A stretch of DNA of 64,000 nt from Pseudomonas rhizophila (lineage in GTDB: Bacteria; Pseudomonadota; Gammaproteobacteria; Pseudomonadales; Pseudomonadaceae), in assembly GCF_003033885.1 (NCBI RefSeq), contig NZ_CP024081.1, positions 4,838,230 to 4,902,229 of the forward strand, written 5' to 3'. Below are positions 51,423 to 62,093 of the stretch, in pieces; the first letter of the stretch is position 1, and every line of letters begins with the position of its first letter. The position numbers were made by a program, and so were the translations under genes. Below the pieces are notes generated by a model. That model searched no databases and had not been told where the DNA came from. It worked only from the letters and a program-made list of their open reading frames with translations.

Positions 51423-51512
51423 CTGTGGGAGCGAGCCTGCTCGCGATAGCGGTGTGACAGTCGACCTCATGGTTGCCTATCTGCCCCTATCCCGAGCAGG
51501 CTCGCTCCCACA
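51423..51512. repeat. REP doublet
   Basis: Inverted REP pair between convergent slt and the ABC exporter gene. Confidence 0.9.
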
Positions 51513-51532
51513 TTGGTTTCGGCTCAGCAGGC

Positions 51533-53311
51533 TCACGGAACAGAATCACCCTGCTGATTGAACTGCAACGCCGCCAATCGCGCATACAACGCGTTACTGG
51601 CCACCAGTTCCTGATGGGTGCCCACGGCGACTACTTTGCCCTGATCCATCACCGCGATCCGGTCGGCATTTTTCACCGTGGCCAGGCGGTGGGCGATGAC
51701 CAGGGTGGTGCGATTTTTCATCAGGCTGGGCAGCGCTTGCTGGATCAAGTGTTCGCTTTGCGCATCGAGGGCGCTGGTGGCTTCGTCCAATAGCAGGATC
51801 GGTGCGTCCACCAACAGCGCTCGGGCGATGGCCAGACGCTGGCGTTGACCGCCGGATAACCCCAGACCGCCGTCACCCAGGTGGGTCTGGTAACCCTCCG
51901 GCATTTTTTCGATGAAATCGTGGGCATGGGCAATCTGCGCGGCTTCGCGCACCTGCTCGGACGTCGCCTCGGGATTGCCGTAGCGGATGTTCTCTTCAAC
52001 CGTGCCGAAAAACAGCGCCGGGTTCTGCGAAACCAGGGCGAAATGGCGACGCAGGTCCAGTGGATCGAGCTGGGTCAGCGGCACATCATCGATGAGAATC
52101 CGCCCTTGCGCCGGGTCGTAGAAGCGCAGGAGCAAGTCATACACCGTGGATTTCCCGGCACCGGACGGCCCGACCAGGGCCAGGGTCTCGCCAGCCTGGA
52201 CGCTCAGGTCCAGGCCGTCGACCGCATAGCTGTCCGGCCGGGACGGATAAGAGAAGCGCACGCCTTCGAGACGCAAATCACCCCGTACCCGCTCAGGCAG
52301 AGTCACCAGGCCAGAAACCGGCGGCTGGATGATGTTTTCCGAGCGCAGCAATTCGGCAATGCGCTCAGCCGCACCAGCCGCCCGCTGCAACTCGCCGATG
52401 ACTTCGCTCAGGGTGCCGAAAGCGCTGCCGACGATCAGGCTGTAGAACACAAACGCCGCCAGCTCACCCCCGGAAATCCGTCCGGCGATCACATCCATGC
52501 CCCCGACCCAGAGCATCACCCCCACCGCCCCCAGCACCAGCACGATCACCAGTGTGATCAGCCAGGCCCGCTGGGCGATGCGCTTGCGGGCGGTGTCGAA
52601 GGCCTGCTCCACGGTCACGGCAAAGCGCCGCTCATCCTGGACCTGATGGTTGTAGGCCTGCACGGTTTTGATCTGGCCGAGGGTCTCGGAGACGTAGCTG
52701 CCGACATCGGCAATGCGGTCCTGGCTCTGGCGCGACAGGCTGCGCACCCGCCGCCCGAATATCAGGATCGGCGCCAAGACCAACGGCAGCGCGATCACCA
52801 CGATACTGGTGAGTTTGGGGTTGGTGATGAACAACAACACAATGCCGCCGACCACCATCAAGGCGTTGCGCAAGAATAGCGACAACGACGAGCCGATCAC
52901 TGACTGCAACAAGGTCGTATCGGCGGTCAGGCGCGACTGGATTTCCGAGCTGCGGTTGTTTTCGTAAAAGCCCGGGTGCAGATACACCAGATGGTTGAAG
53001 ACCTGCCGGCGAATATCGGCTACCACTCGCTCGCCAATCCAGGACACCAGGTAGAAACGGGAAAAAGTGCCGATCGCCAATCCCACTACAAGCACCATGA
53101 ACAGGCCAATGGACTGGTTGAGCAGGTGCGGGGAGCGCGTCATGAAGCCCTGGTCCACCAGCAACCGGATGCCTTGCCCCATGGACAAGGTGATTGCGGC
53201 GGTGACGATAAGGGCCAATAAGGCGCCAGCAACCTGCTTGCGATAAGGGGCAATGAAGCCACTGGCCAGGCGTATGGCACGGCGTTGTTGGGAAGAGAGC
53301 ATCAGAAGCAT
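51533..53311 (-). CDS. ABC exporter, fused membrane and ATPase domains
   Basis: A 592-residue half-transporter: six TM helices in about 20-320 (for example ALLALIVTAAITLSMG; LITLVIVLVLGAVGVMLWV) and an ATPase domain with Walker A GPSGAGKSTVYDLLL, the Q-loop VSQNPALFF, LSGGQRQRLAIARAL and DEATSALD. It resembles MsbA/LmrA-type (BmrA) exporters. The substrate is unknown; a lipid or drug is possible but not shown. The start is uncertain between 53311 and 53302. No operon partner is seen. Confidence 0.9.
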   Translation of the reverse strand: MLLMLSSQQRRAIRLASGFIAPYRKQVAGALLALIVTAAITLSMGQGIRLLVDQGFMTRSPHLLNQSIGLFMVLVVGLAIGTFSRFYLVSWIGERVVADIRRQVFNHLVYLHPGFYENNRSSEIQSRLTADTTLLQSVIGSSLSLFLRNALMVVGGIVLLFITNPKLTSIVVIALPLVLAPILIFGRRVRSLSRQSQDRIADVGSYVSETLGQIKTVQAYNHQVQDERRFAVTVEQAFDTARKRIAQRAWLITLVIVLVLGAVGVMLWVGGMDVIAGRISGGELAAFVFYSLIVGSAFGTLSEVIGELQRAAGAAERIAELLRSENIIQPPVSGLVTLPERVRGDLRLEGVRFSYPSRPDSYAVDGLDLSVQAGETLALVGPSGAGKSTVYDLLLRFYDPAQGRILIDDVPLTQLDPLDLRRHFALVSQNPALFFGTVEENIRYGNPEATSEQVREAAQIAHAHDFIEKMPEGYQTHLGDGGLGLSGGQRQRLAIARALLVDAPILLLDEATSALDAQSEHLIQQALPSLMKNRTTLVIAHRLATVKNADRIAVMDQGKVVAVGTHQELVASNALYARLAALQFNQQGDSVP

Positions 53312-53560
53312 CCGATAATGCAGCAGGAAATGGACCGCCCGGCGACACCGAAGCGCAGCGGAACTTGGTTGAATCAGAATGAGTCAGGTTAAATATGACC
53401 GTAGCGACTAGAGGCTAGATGTTATCGGTCTAAAGTCTGGCTGGAAACGCGACCGTGTTTCTGATTGAGTGGAGCTGTCGCCATGAACCTACAAGGAGTG
53501 TCATGGCTCGGTCACCTGGCGACACTAAAATAGGCACACAACCTGATGAGGAGACAGGCC

Positions 53561-53740
53561 ATGTCCTTGCAACACAGCAGCGACGACAAGATTCAAGTGA
53601 TCCGCACGCAACCGGACCAGTCTCTGGGCTGCTCGTTCATCGACGCCCAAGGGCGCGAAGTACCGATCACCGAAGACATGATCCAGAAAGCCTGCAGCGA
53701 GCTGGAAAAACGACTGGTCAAGCCTGCCGAACAAAAGTGA
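53561..53740 (+). CDS. Conserved small hypothetical protein (PA1571 type)
   Basis: A 59-residue acidic protein (MSLQHSSDDKIQVIRTQ start, VPITEDMIQKACSELEKRLV end). GAGGAG lies eight bases before ATG at 53561, and its own terminator follows, so it is likely expressed. Family members are found only in Pseudomonas relatives as far as I know; function is unknown. Confidence 0.75.
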   Translation: MSLQHSSDDKIQVIRTQPDQSLGCSFIDAQGREVPITEDMIQKACSELEKRLVKPAEQK

Positions 53741-53758
53741 TACAGCCCGTCTTCATTG

Positions 53759-53784
53759 AACCCGACCATGATGTCGGGTTTTTT
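53759..53784 (+). terminator. Terminator of the 59-residue gene
   Basis: AACCCGACC / TGTCGGGTT stem followed by TTTTTT. Confidence 0.9.
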
Positions 53785-53851
53785 ATGCCCGCAGCCTTTG
53801 CGGGCTCCTGTGACCTGGAGCAAGCTCCCTCGCCACAAAAGCGATCCACGA

Positions 53852-54994
53852 TTAAAGGCTGGTGGCGCCCAGAGCGCTCACGATCTGTTGCAACGCCGGC
53901 GACTGCCCCTCGATGCGAACCTTCAGGCTGTCGATCTCCCGACGCGGCGGATAATGCTTGCGCAGGGCATCGAAAGCGCTGCGTTGTTCGCTGACCGTTC
54001 CCACCAGGCTGCGACGAAAATCCGCGTCGTCACGACGTGGGTCATACACGCCACGGCACAACATCGCCAGCGCCCAGGCCGGATCAGTGTCAGCGTCCAG
54101 CGTGATGCCGCCCAGCCATGGCCGGGGCAGCAGATCGCTCAACCGGACCGCAACCGGTTGCTCGAGGAATGCGCACAAGGATTCGTAGATCTGCGCCGTA
54201 CCACGCTGGCGACCATCGAGGCTGTAGCCGGCAATGTGCGGGGTGGCGATCACGCACAGGTCAGCCAGATCCGCATCCACGCTCGGCTCATGCTCCCAGA
54301 CATCCAGCACCGCTTGCAGGTCTTCGCGCTCCAGCAGCACCTCGCGCAGCGCTGTGTTGTCGATCACCGGTCCACGGGCTGCGTTGATCAGCCAGGTACC
54401 GGGCTGGAGCCGGCGCAGGCGCTGCTCATCGAACAGGTGCCAGGTCGGTTGCGCGCCGTCGCGAGTCAACGGTGTGTGCAGGCTGATCACATCGCACTGT
54501 TCGATGATCTGTTCCAGACTCACGTAGTCGCCGCCTTCGGTAGCCTGACGGGGTGGGTCGCAGACTTTCACCGTCCAACCCAGGCCCTTGAGCACCTCAA
54601 CCAACCGCCCGCCCACCTGCCCGGCACCGACCACGCCAAAGGTGCGTTGCTTGAGGTCCGCGCCTTCGATTTCAGCCAGGGTCATCAGGCTGCCCAGCAC
54701 GTAGTCCACCACGCCACGGGCGTTGCAACCCGGTGCGCTGGCCCAACGAATACCGGCCTCGGCGAAATAATCCAGATCCAGGTGATCGGTGCCGATGGTG
54801 CAGGTGCCGACGAACTTCACCTTGCTGCCTTCCAGCAGCGTGCGGTTGACCTGGGTGACGGAGCGCACCAGCAACACATCGGCCTGCTCGACCATTGACC
54901 GGTCAATCCCCCGGCCCGGAACCCGGCGGATCTCGCCAAACCCTTGGAAAAACGCATCGAGCAGGGGAATATTTTCGTCGGCGACGATCAGCAT
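53852..54994 (-). CDS. pdxB: Erythronate-4-phosphate dehydrogenase
   Basis: A 380-residue NAD-dependent D-2-hydroxyacid dehydrogenase of the pyridoxal phosphate pathway. The NAD fold is [17 protein letters not shown]. The catalytic triad is in the Arg of NAARGPV, the Glu of DVWEHEP and the His of TPHIAGYS. The distinctive PdxB C-terminal dimerisation domain (last about 95 residues, [15 protein letters not shown]) separates it from SerA. The start [16 protein letters not shown] is canonical. Confidence 0.96.
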   Translation of the reverse strand: MLIVADENIPLLDAFFQGFGEIRRVPGRGIDRSMVEQADVLLVRSVTQVNRTLLEGSKVKFVGTCTIGTDHLDLDYFAEAGIRWASAPGCNARGVVDYVLGSLMTLAEIEGADLKQRTFGVVGAGQVGGRLVEVLKGLGWTVKVCDPPRQATEGGDYVSLEQIIEQCDVISLHTPLTRDGAQPTWHLFDEQRLRRLQPGTWLINAARGPVIDNTALREVLLEREDLQAVLDVWEHEPSVDADLADLCVIATPHIAGYSLDGRQRGTAQIYESLCAFLEQPVAVRLSDLLPRPWLGGITLDADTDPAWALAMLCRGVYDPRRDDADFRRSLVGTVSEQRSAFDALRKHYPPRREIDSLKVRIEGQSPALQQIVSALGATSL

Positions 54995-55067
54995 GGCAGA
55001 GCTCCTTTGGCGGGATGGGCAGTGTAGGCGTTCCGTTAGGCCTGTGCATTACCCGAAGCAAATGATG

Positions 55068-55163
55068 TTGTGGCGAGGGGATTTATCCCCGCTGGGTGCG
55101 CAGCCCCCCAACGACTTTGCGACTGCTGCGCAGTCGAGCGGGGATAAATCCCCTCGCCACAAG
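55068..55163. repeat. Inverted repeat, second family (GGCGAGGGGATTTATCCCC)
   Basis: TTGTGGCGAGGGGATTTATC and its inverse at the other end surround a spacer with TGCGCAGCCCCCC...CTGCTGCGCAGTCG. This is unlike the REP class elsewhere in the window, and is known as a repeat in the P. fluorescens group. Confidence 0.85.
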
Positions 55164-55276
55164 GTATTCGCAAGCCAGCTAAACGATTACAAATCCACAA
55201 CACAGGTTTTTTCCTGACCACTGTGTCAAGGCGTAGAATGCGCCGCCTCGCGCTTATTTTTTCGGACGTTTCGCCT

Positions 55277-56680
55277 GTGAATCCTGTGATCGACCACGCC
55301 ACCACCCTCTCCCGCCCGGCCCGGGTTCGCCTGGAGCTCAAGACGCTGCTGGCCCTGGCATTGCCGATCATGGTGGCGCAGCTGGCGACCACTGCCATGG
55401 GCTTTGTCGACGCGGTGATGGCCGGCCGGGTCGGACCACGGGACCTGGCGGCGGTTGCACTGGGCAATTCGATCTGGGTGCCGGTGTTCCTGTTGATGAC
55501 CGGCACACTGTTGGCCACCACGCCGAAAGTCGCCCAGCGCTTCGGCGCCGGCACGTTCGACGAGATTGGTCCGCTGGTGCGCCAGGCGTTGTGGCTGGCG
55601 CTGGTGGTGGGGTTGATTGCCACGCTGGCGCTGCTCGGCGCCGAACCGATCCTGCACATCATGAACGTGGACCCCGAACTGATCGGTCCTTGCATGGAGT
55701 ACCTGCAAGGCATCGCCACCGGCCTGCCGGCGGTGGCGCTGTATCACGTGCTTCGCTGCTTCAGCGACGGCCTGGGCCGAACGCGACCGGCGATGGTCCT
55801 GGGTTTGTGCGGGCTGGCGCTGAACATCCCGCTCAATTACATCTTCATTTACGGGCATCTGGGCCTGCCCGCCATGGGCGGCGTCGGTTGCGGCTGGGCC
55901 ACGGCCCTGGTGATGTGGTTCATGGCCCTGGGCATGGCCGGTTGGGCGCGCTGGGCGCCGGCCTACCAGTCGAGCCGGTTATTCAACCGCTTCGACTGGC
56001 CACAATGGACCGTCATCAAGCGCCTGCTGGGTATCGGCCTGCCGATTGGCATCGCGGTATTTGCCGAATCGAGCATTTTTGCGGTGATTGCCCTGCTGAT
56101 CGGCAGCCTCGGCGCCACCGTGGTGGCCGGGCACCAGATTGCCCTGAACTTCAGCTCCCTGGTGTTCATGATTCCCTATTCGTTGGGCATGGCTGTGACG
56201 GTGCGGGTCGGCCAGGCCCTGGGCCGGCGCCAGCCGCGCGAAGCGCGCTTCGCCGCCGGAGTCGGCATGGGTACGGCGCTGGCTTATGCCTGCCTGTCGG
56301 CGAGCCTGATGTTCTGGCTGCGCGGGCCCATCGCGGCGATCTATACCGGCGATCCGGTGGTGATCGAAGTGGCGTCGATGTTGATCGTCTATGCGGCGTT
56401 GTTTCAGTTTTCCGACGCGATCCAGGTCACGGCGGCGGGCGCGTTGCGCGGCTACCAGGACACCCGGGTGACGATGATCCTGACGCTGTTCGCCTACTGG
56501 GGCATTGGCCTGCCCGTGGGTTACATCCTGGGCCTGACCGACTGGCTCGGCACCGCCAGCGGTCCGAGCGGGTTGTGGCAGGGCCTGATCGTGGGCTTGA
56601 GCTGCGCGGCGCTGATGCTGTCGATCCGCCTGGCACGCAGCGCACGCAAGCAGATCCGCATCAGCCGTTCGGCGGACTAA
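55277..56680 (+). CDS. norM: MATE family multidrug efflux pump NorM
   Basis: A 467-residue, 12-TM Na+ or H+-coupled exporter of cationic drugs. MATE signature segments are [26 protein letters not shown] (TM1-2), the symmetric [23 protein letters not shown] and [20 protein letters not shown] at 55277 (MNPVIDHAT) is preferred. TAGAAT at 55233-55238 appears to be a -10 element, which excludes starts further upstream. Its stop overlaps the TusA-like gene stop convergently by 4 bases. Confidence 0.92.
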   Translation: MNPVIDHATTLSRPARVRLELKTLLALALPIMVAQLATTAMGFVDAVMAGRVGPRDLAAVALGNSIWVPVFLLMTGTLLATTPKVAQRFGAGTFDEIGPLVRQALWLALVVGLIATLALLGAEPILHIMNVDPELIGPCMEYLQGIATGLPAVALYHVLRCFSDGLGRTRPAMVLGLCGLALNIPLNYIFIYGHLGLPAMGGVGCGWATALVMWFMALGMAGWARWAPAYQSSRLFNRFDWPQWTVIKRLLGIGLPIGIAVFAESSIFAVIALLIGSLGATVVAGHQIALNFSSLVFMIPYSLGMAVTVRVGQALGRRQPREARFAAGVGMGTALAYACLSASLMFWLRGPIAAIYTGDPVVIEVASMLIVYAALFQFSDAIQVTAAGALRGYQDTRVTMILTLFAYWGIGLPVGYILGLTDWLGTASGPSGLWQGLIVGLSCAALMLSIRLARSARKQIRISRSAD

Positions 56681-56928
56681 GCGAGCTTTTTGCGGATCCA
56701 GTAGCGGTAGGTGCCATCGACCTCGTCCTGAGCCACCAGTTCGTGGTCGAGGAACACACAGAACTTGGGAATGTCGCGACGGGTCGAGGGGTCGGTGGCA
56801 ATCACCTTCAACAGCCCGCCGGGCATCAGGTCGCGGATGTGCTGGTGCAGCATCATCACCGGCTCCGGGCAATTGAGGCCGGTGGCATCCAGCGTGCCGT
56901 CGACCGGCGTATCGTTCATTTCAATCAT
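56677..56928 (-). CDS. TusA-like sulfur carrier protein
   Basis: An 83-residue protein of the SirA/TusA/YedF family. The persulfide cysteine sits in [18 protein letters not shown] (about Cys20), followed by [21 protein letters not shown]. It transfers sulfur to partners in tRNA thiouridylation or other cofactor paths. It overlaps the norM stop codon on the opposite strand. Confidence 0.9.
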   Translation of the reverse strand: MIEMNDTPVDGTLDATGLNCPEPVMMLHQHIRDLMPGGLLKVIATDPSTRRDIPKFCVFLDHELVAQDEVDGTYRYWIRKKLA

Positions 56929-57001
56929 GTTCTACTCCTGAAACTGGCGGGCATTGTCGCGCAATGTCGGTGCAAGGTCACCTCTGGCTTAACACCGCCC
57001 C

Positions 57002-57093
57002 CTGTGGGAGCGAGCCTGCTCGCGATAGCGTCGGGCCACCCAACATCGATGTCCACTGATGCACCGATATCGCGAGCAGGCTCGCTCCCACAG
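57002..57093. repeat. REP doublet
   Basis: Inverted REP pair between the TusA-like gene and rlmM. Confidence 0.9.
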
Positions 57094-57115
57094 GGATTTC
57101 ATTGCCTTTCAAGCG

Positions 57116-58189
57116 CTAGCGGGACTTGGGCTTTTTGGTGTCCAGCCGCCGCAGATGGCACGTCACTTCCTCACGGTCGTGGTACAGCTGCTTGCAGCCG
57201 ATCTCGACCTTGATGCCCCGGGCCTTGAAGCCGTCGGCGATACGTTCGAGCAGGCGTTTCACTTCGGCGTAACGCTGCTTCATCGGCAGCTTGAGGTTGA
57301 CCACCGCCTCGCGGCAGTGCCCTTCGCCGATCCACTCTTCCAGCATCGCCGCATTACGCGCCGGCTTCTCGACGATGTCGCAGACCATCCAGTCCACCGG
57401 CTGCTTGGGCTTGAACGTAAAGCCGTCCGCCATCAGGTGCTGCACCAGGCCAGTGTCCATCAGGCTTTCGGCCATCGGCCCGTTGTCGATGGCCGTCACC
57501 AGCATGCCGCGGTTGACCAGTTGCCAGGTCCAGCCGCCCGGCGCGGCGCCGAGATCCACACCGGTCATGTCGCTGTGCAGGCGCTCGTCCCACTGATCCC
57601 GAGGAATAAAGTGGTGCCAGGCCTCTTCAAGCTTGAGGGTGGACCGGCTCGGCGCCTCCCGAGGAAACTTCAGGCGTGGAATGCCCATCGGCCACATGGC
57701 CGAATTATCGGCCTGCGCCAGGCCCAGGAAGACTTCGCGACCGCTCTTGAAGGTCAACAGCAGGCGCGGCTTGTACGGGTCATCCACCAGTTTGCCGGCG
57801 CCGGTCAGCGCCTTGCGCAGCGGCCCTTCGAATTTCTTGCAGAAGTTCGACAGCTCTTTACCGTCATTGGTGTCCACCACCTCCAGCCACAAGCTGCCGC
57901 AGGTCGGGAAGGCGCTCATGTGGGCCAGGATGACACTGATGCGGTCGGTTTCCGGCAGATCGATGAAGCTGCCGCGCGCCCACTGGCGCGGAAAAATCAG
58001 CTCGGCGAAACGCTGGCCGCGCATCAGTCGCTCGGCACCGTCGTCTTCGGTACAGACAAATTCGGCGCAGGCGCTGGCCGGCTTGGCCTTGGCGTAGCCG
58101 GCCACGTTCAGCCGTGCGGCGTGTTCGGCGATCTCGGAACAGACCTCGCCTTCGAAACCTGGTCGGCAGTGCATGAAAAGCGTGTTCAT
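57116..58189 (-). CDS. rlmM: 23S rRNA (cytidine-2'-O)-methyltransferase RlmM
   Basis: A 357-residue SAM-dependent enzyme modifying C2498. It has an N-terminal THUMP-like domain (CRPGFEGEVCSEIAEHAARL) and a C-terminal RrmJ-like methyltransferase with GVDLGAAPGGWTWQL (SAM site) and the K-D-K-E tetrad spread across AIDNGPM, VCDIVEKP, NLKLPMK and EEVTCHL. ATG at 58189 (MNTLFMHCRPG) is the family start; open sequence upstream reads as non-coding. Confidence 0.94.
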   Translation of the reverse strand: MNTLFMHCRPGFEGEVCSEIAEHAARLNVAGYAKAKPASACAEFVCTEDDGAERLMRGQRFAELIFPRQWARGSFIDLPETDRISVILAHMSAFPTCGSLWLEVVDTNDGKELSNFCKKFEGPLRKALTGAGKLVDDPYKPRLLLTFKSGREVFLGLAQADNSAMWPMGIPRLKFPREAPSRSTLKLEEAWHHFIPRDQWDERLHSDMTGVDLGAAPGGWTWQLVNRGMLVTAIDNGPMAESLMDTGLVQHLMADGFTFKPKQPVDWMVCDIVEKPARNAAMLEEWIGEGHCREAVVNLKLPMKQRYAEVKRLLERIADGFKARGIKVEIGCKQLYHDREEVTCHLRRLDTKKPKSR

Positions 58190-58361
58190 TGAAACTCCGT
58201 AGCAAAGCCTGTCACGAAAACCGGCGCATGATAGCGGAGTTCGGAACCCCAAACCCGCTCGTAGAGTCCAGTGATTAGTCATACGCTCAAAACAGGGCTA
58301 GGTTAAAGGCTCTGTCCGTCCCGTCAGTCCGTAGCCGTGCGGACTCAAAGGAGTCATTTCA

Positions 58362-61103
58362 ATGCCGTCCCTCGATAGCCTGAAAACCCTTAAAACGCTG
58401 CAAGTCGACGCCAGGATTTACCACTATTTCAGCCTGCCCGACGCCGCCCGAAGCCTGGGAGACCTGGACCGGTTGCCCATGTCCCTCAAAGTGCTGCTGG
58501 AGAACCTGCTGCGCTGGGAAGATGAAAAAACGGTCACCGGCACCGATCTCAAGGCCCTCGCCGGCTGGCTGAAGGAGCGTCGTTCCGACCGGGAAATTCA
58601 ATACCGTCCTGCTCGGGTACTGATGCAAGACTTCACCGGCGTTCCGGCCGTGGTCGATCTGGCCGCCATGCGCGCCGCCATGGAAAAGGCCGGTGGCGAT
58701 CCGCAGCGGATCAACCCGCTGTCACCCGTGGACCTGGTGATCGACCACTCGGTGATGGTGGACAATTTCGCCAGCAGCCAGGCGTTCGAACAGAACGTCG
58801 ACATCGAAATGCAGCGCAACGGAGAGCGCTACGCCTTCCTGCGTTGGGGCCAGAGCGCCTTCGACAACTTTAGCGTGGTGCCGCCGGGCACCGGCATTTG
58901 CCACCAGGTCAACCTCGAATACCTGGGCCGCACCGTGTGGACCAAAGAGGAAGACGGACGGACCTATGCGTTCCCGGACACCCTGGTGGGCACCGATTCC
59001 CACACCACCATGATCAACGGCCTCGGTGTACTGGGCTGGGGCGTCGGCGGGATTGAGGCCGAAGCGGCCATGCTCGGCCAGCCGGTGTCGATGCTGATTC
59101 CAGAAGTCATCGGTTTCAAACTCATCGGCAAGCTGCGCGAAGGCATCACCGCCACCGACCTGGTGCTGACGGTCACCCAAATGCTGCGCAAGAAAGGTGT
59201 GGTGGGCAAATTCGTCGAGTTCTATGGCGACGGCCTTGCCGACCTGCCGCTGGCCGACCGCGCCACCATCGCCAACATGGCCCCGGAATACGGCGCCACC
59301 TGCGGTTTCTTCCCGGTGGACGACGTGACCCTGGACTACCTGCGCCTGTCCGGACGTCCGACCGAAACCGTGAAGCTGGTGGAAGCCTACTGCAAGGCTC
59401 AGGGCCTGTGGCGGCTGCCCGGCCAGGAACCGGTATTCACCGACACGCTGGAACTGGACATGGGGAGTGTCGAGGCCAGTCTCGCCGGGCCCAAGCGTCC
59501 TCAAGACCGGGTCTCACTGCCGAATGTCGGCCAGGCTTTCAGCGACTTCCTGGGCCTGAACGTCAAACCCACCAGCAAGGAAGAAGGCCGCCTGGAAAGC
59601 GAAGGCGGCGGTGGGGTCGCGGTAGGCAACGCCGATCAGGTGGGGGAAAGCGAATACGAGTTCGAGGGCCGGACCCATCGCCTGAAAAACGGCGCAGTGG
59701 TGATTGCGGCCATTACCTCTTGCACCAACACCTCCAACCCCAGCGTGATGATGGCCGCCGGGCTGCTGGCGAAAAAAGCCGTGGAGAAAGGCCTGACCCG
59801 TAAGCCGTGGGTCAAGAGTTCCCTGGCACCAGGTTCGAAGGTGGTCACCGATTACTACAAGGCCGCCGGGCTGACCGAGTACCTGGACAAACTGGGTTTC
59901 GATCTGGTGGGTTACGGTTGCACGACCTGTATCGGCAACTCGGGGCCGTTGCCCGAGCCGATCGAAAAAGCCATCCAGAGCGCCGACCTGACGGTGGCCT
60001 CGGTGCTGTCGGGTAATCGTAACTTCGAAGGCCGCGTGCACCCGTTGGTAAAAACCAACTGGCTGGCGTCACCGCCCCTGGTGGTCGCCTATGCCCTGGC
60101 CGGCACGGTGCGCATCGACATCAGCAGTGAACCGCTGGGCAACGACCGCGACGGCAACCCGGTGTACCTGCGCGATATCTGGCCCAGCAGCCAGGAAGTC
60201 GCTAACGCGGTGGCTCAGGTCAACACCAGCATGTTCCACAAGGAATACGCCGCCGTGTTTGCCGGTGATGAGCAATGGCAGGCTATCGAGGTGCCGCAAG
60301 CCGCGACTTACGTCTGGCAATCGGACTCAACCTACATCCAGCACCCGCCGTTCTTCGAGAACATCAGTGGGCCGCCACCGGCCATCAACAATGTCGAAGG
60401 TGCACGAATCCTGGCTTTGCTCGGCGACTCGGTGACCACCGACCACATCTCTCCGGCCGGCAATATCAAGACCGACAGCCCGGCCGGCCGTTATCTGCGC
60501 GAACAGGGCGTGGAGCCCCGGGACTTCAATTCCTACGGTTCAAGACGCGGCAACCATCAGGTCATGATGCGCGGCACCTTCGCCAATATCCGGATCCGCA
60601 ACGAAATGCTCGGCGGCGAAGAAGGCGGCAATACGATCTACATCCCCAGTGGCGAGAAAATGCCGATCTACGACGCCGCCATGTCGTATCAGGCCATGGG
60701 CACGCCTCTGGTGGTGATCGCCGGACAGGAATATGGCACCGGCTCGAGTCGGGACTGGGCCGCCAAGGGCACCAATCTGTTGGGGGTCAAGGCGGTGATC
60801 GCCGAGAGCTTCGAGCGCATCCATCGCTCCAACCTGGTGGGCATGGGCGTGCTGCCGTTGCAGTTCAAGCTCGATCAGAATCGCAAGAGCCTGAACCTAA
60901 CCGGCAAGGAAACCCTGGACATCCTGGGCCTGAGCGACGTCGAACTGACACCACGCATGAACCTGCCACTGATCATCACCCGCGAGGACGGCCGCCAGGA
61001 GCGGATTGAAGTGTTGTGCCGGATCGACACCTTGAATGAAGTGGAATATTTCAAGGCTGGGGGGATTTTGCACTACGTCCTACGGCAATTGATTTCAGAA
61101 TAA
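58362..61103 (+). CDS. acnA: Aconitate hydratase A
   Basis: A 913-residue TCA-cycle enzyme isomerising citrate and isocitrate. Cluster-ligating cysteines are in [14 protein letters not shown] and [16 protein letters not shown]. The substrate-binding [20 protein letters not shown] segment and the [26 protein letters not shown] region are conserved. In the swivel domain [22 protein letters not shown] and [15 protein letters not shown] are intact. Length is right for AcnA. Confidence 0.98.
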   Translation: MPSLDSLKTLKTLQVDARIYHYFSLPDAARSLGDLDRLPMSLKVLLENLLRWEDEKTVTGTDLKALAGWLKERRSDREIQYRPARVLMQDFTGVPAVVDLAAMRAAMEKAGGDPQRINPLSPVDLVIDHSVMVDNFASSQAFEQNVDIEMQRNGERYAFLRWGQSAFDNFSVVPPGTGICHQVNLEYLGRTVWTKEEDGRTYAFPDTLVGTDSHTTMINGLGVLGWGVGGIEAEAAMLGQPVSMLIPEVIGFKLIGKLREGITATDLVLTVTQMLRKKGVVGKFVEFYGDGLADLPLADRATIANMAPEYGATCGFFPVDDVTLDYLRLSGRPTETVKLVEAYCKAQGLWRLPGQEPVFTDTLELDMGSVEASLAGPKRPQDRVSLPNVGQAFSDFLGLNVKPTSKEEGRLESEGGGGVAVGNADQVGESEYEFEGRTHRLKNGAVVIAAITSCTNTSNPSVMMAAGLLAKKAVEKGLTRKPWVKSSLAPGSKVVTDYYKAAGLTEYLDKLGFDLVGYGCTTCIGNSGPLPEPIEKAIQSADLTVASVLSGNRNFEGRVHPLVKTNWLASPPLVVAYALAGTVRIDISSEPLGNDRDGNPVYLRDIWPSSQEVANAVAQVNTSMFHKEYAAVFAGDEQWQAIEVPQAATYVWQSDSTYIQHPPFFENISGPPPAINNVEGARILALLGDSVTTDHISPAGNIKTDSPAGRYLREQGVEPRDFNSYGSRRGNHQVMMRGTFANIRIRNEMLGGEEGGNTIYIPSGEKMPIYDAAMSYQAMGTPLVVIAGQEYGTGSSRDWAAKGTNLLGVKAVIAESFERIHRSNLVGMGVLPLQFKLDQNRKSLNLTGKETLDILGLSDVELTPRMNLPLIITREDGRQERIEVLCRIDTLNEVEYFKAGGILHYVLRQLISE

Positions 61104-61117
61104 AAAGAAGCGTCTTA

Positions 61118-61152
61118 CGAAAACACCGCCTGTTAATAGGCGGTGTTTTCGT
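61118..61152 (+). terminator. Terminator of acnA
   Basis: Stem CGAAAACACCGCCT / AGGCGGTGTTTTCG with GTTAAT loop. Confidence 0.9.
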
Positions 61153-61228
61153 ATGGGTCTGCCTATAATCCCGCCGGTCCTGCCATCACCATCGCCACAA
61201 ACGGTTCTTCAGTCTCAAAGGATGTGAT

Positions 61229-62017
61229 ATGCCTGCCCTGCCCTGGCCATACCTGGCCTTCCTTTCCATCGGCTATGCCTTGGCCCTGGCCTTCGGCCAT
61301 CTGGCCTGGACTGCTGCGATCTCGGTCGCGCTGCTGCTGTTCGCCGGGTATGCGGTGCGCCAGCAGCAGACACCGGTCGGGCAGTTTCTCGGCCACGCCC
61401 TGTTTGTGGTGATGGCCCTGGCGTTGGCCTTGCACTGGATGCCGGGTTTTTTCAATGGCCGGGCAATCGCGCCGCAACGTTTTACCGACGATGCCGTGCC
61501 GTTTGCCATGTACCTGAACCAGGACAAGCCACTGATCGGCTTCTGGTTACTGCTGGCGTGTCCCTGGATCGTCGGCAGGCGCTCGTTTCGCCTGTCGCTA
61601 CAGGCCACGGCCCTGGGGCTGACCCTGAGCGCCGTGCTGGCGCTGGGCGGGGCGATGCTGCTGGGAATGATCCATTGGGCACCGAAGTGGCCGGAGTCGG
61701 CCTGGATATGGGTACTCAATAATCTTTTATTGGTGACGTTGGTGGAGGAAGCGCTGTTTCGTGGCTACATTCAGGGTGGCCTGAGCCGACGCTTCAAACA
61801 TCTGAACTATGGCGACAATCTGGCATTAATCCTGGCCTCACTGCTGTTCGGCCTGGTGCATGCCGGGGCGGGATGGCAATGGGTGTTGCTGTCGGGCATG
61901 GCGGGGGTCGGTTATGGCCTGGCTTATCGCTTTGGTGGGCTGGGCGCGGCGATTGCCGCCCACTTTGGCCTCAATCTGCTTCATTTCGCCCTATTTACCT
62001 ACCCGATGCTGGCGTGA
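61229..62017 (+). CDS. CPBP family intramembrane protease
   Basis: A 262-residue, mostly hydrophobic protein with about 7-8 TM segments. The CPBP (CaaX-protease/bacteriocin-processing) active-site motifs are EEALFRG (about residue 173), FGLVHAG (about 209) and HFGLNLLHF near the C-terminus. Related proteins process isoprenylated or bacteriocin peptides; substrate here is unknown. It stands alone between acnA and aer. Confidence 0.9.
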   Translation: MPALPWPYLAFLSIGYALALAFGHLAWTAAISVALLLFAGYAVRQQQTPVGQFLGHALFVVMALALALHWMPGFFNGRAIAPQRFTDDAVPFAMYLNQDKPLIGFWLLLACPWIVGRRSFRLSLQATALGLTLSAVLALGGAMLLGMIHWAPKWPESAWIWVLNNLLLVTLVEEALFRGYIQGGLSRRFKHLNYGDNLALILASLLFGLVHAGAGWQWVLLSGMAGVGYGLAYRFGGLGAAIAAHFGLNLLHFALFTYPMLA

Positions 62018-62093
62018 TACCGACCGGAAAAATAACTTCAATAAAAACCTGACGGCGCCGACAACCTTTCAAAGCCTTGCGGATCTACACACC

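Noticed and set aside
55591..57213. 540-codon open frame overlapping norM
   Set aside because: It is the +1 shadow of norM and runs antisense through the TusA-like gene and a REP doublet.
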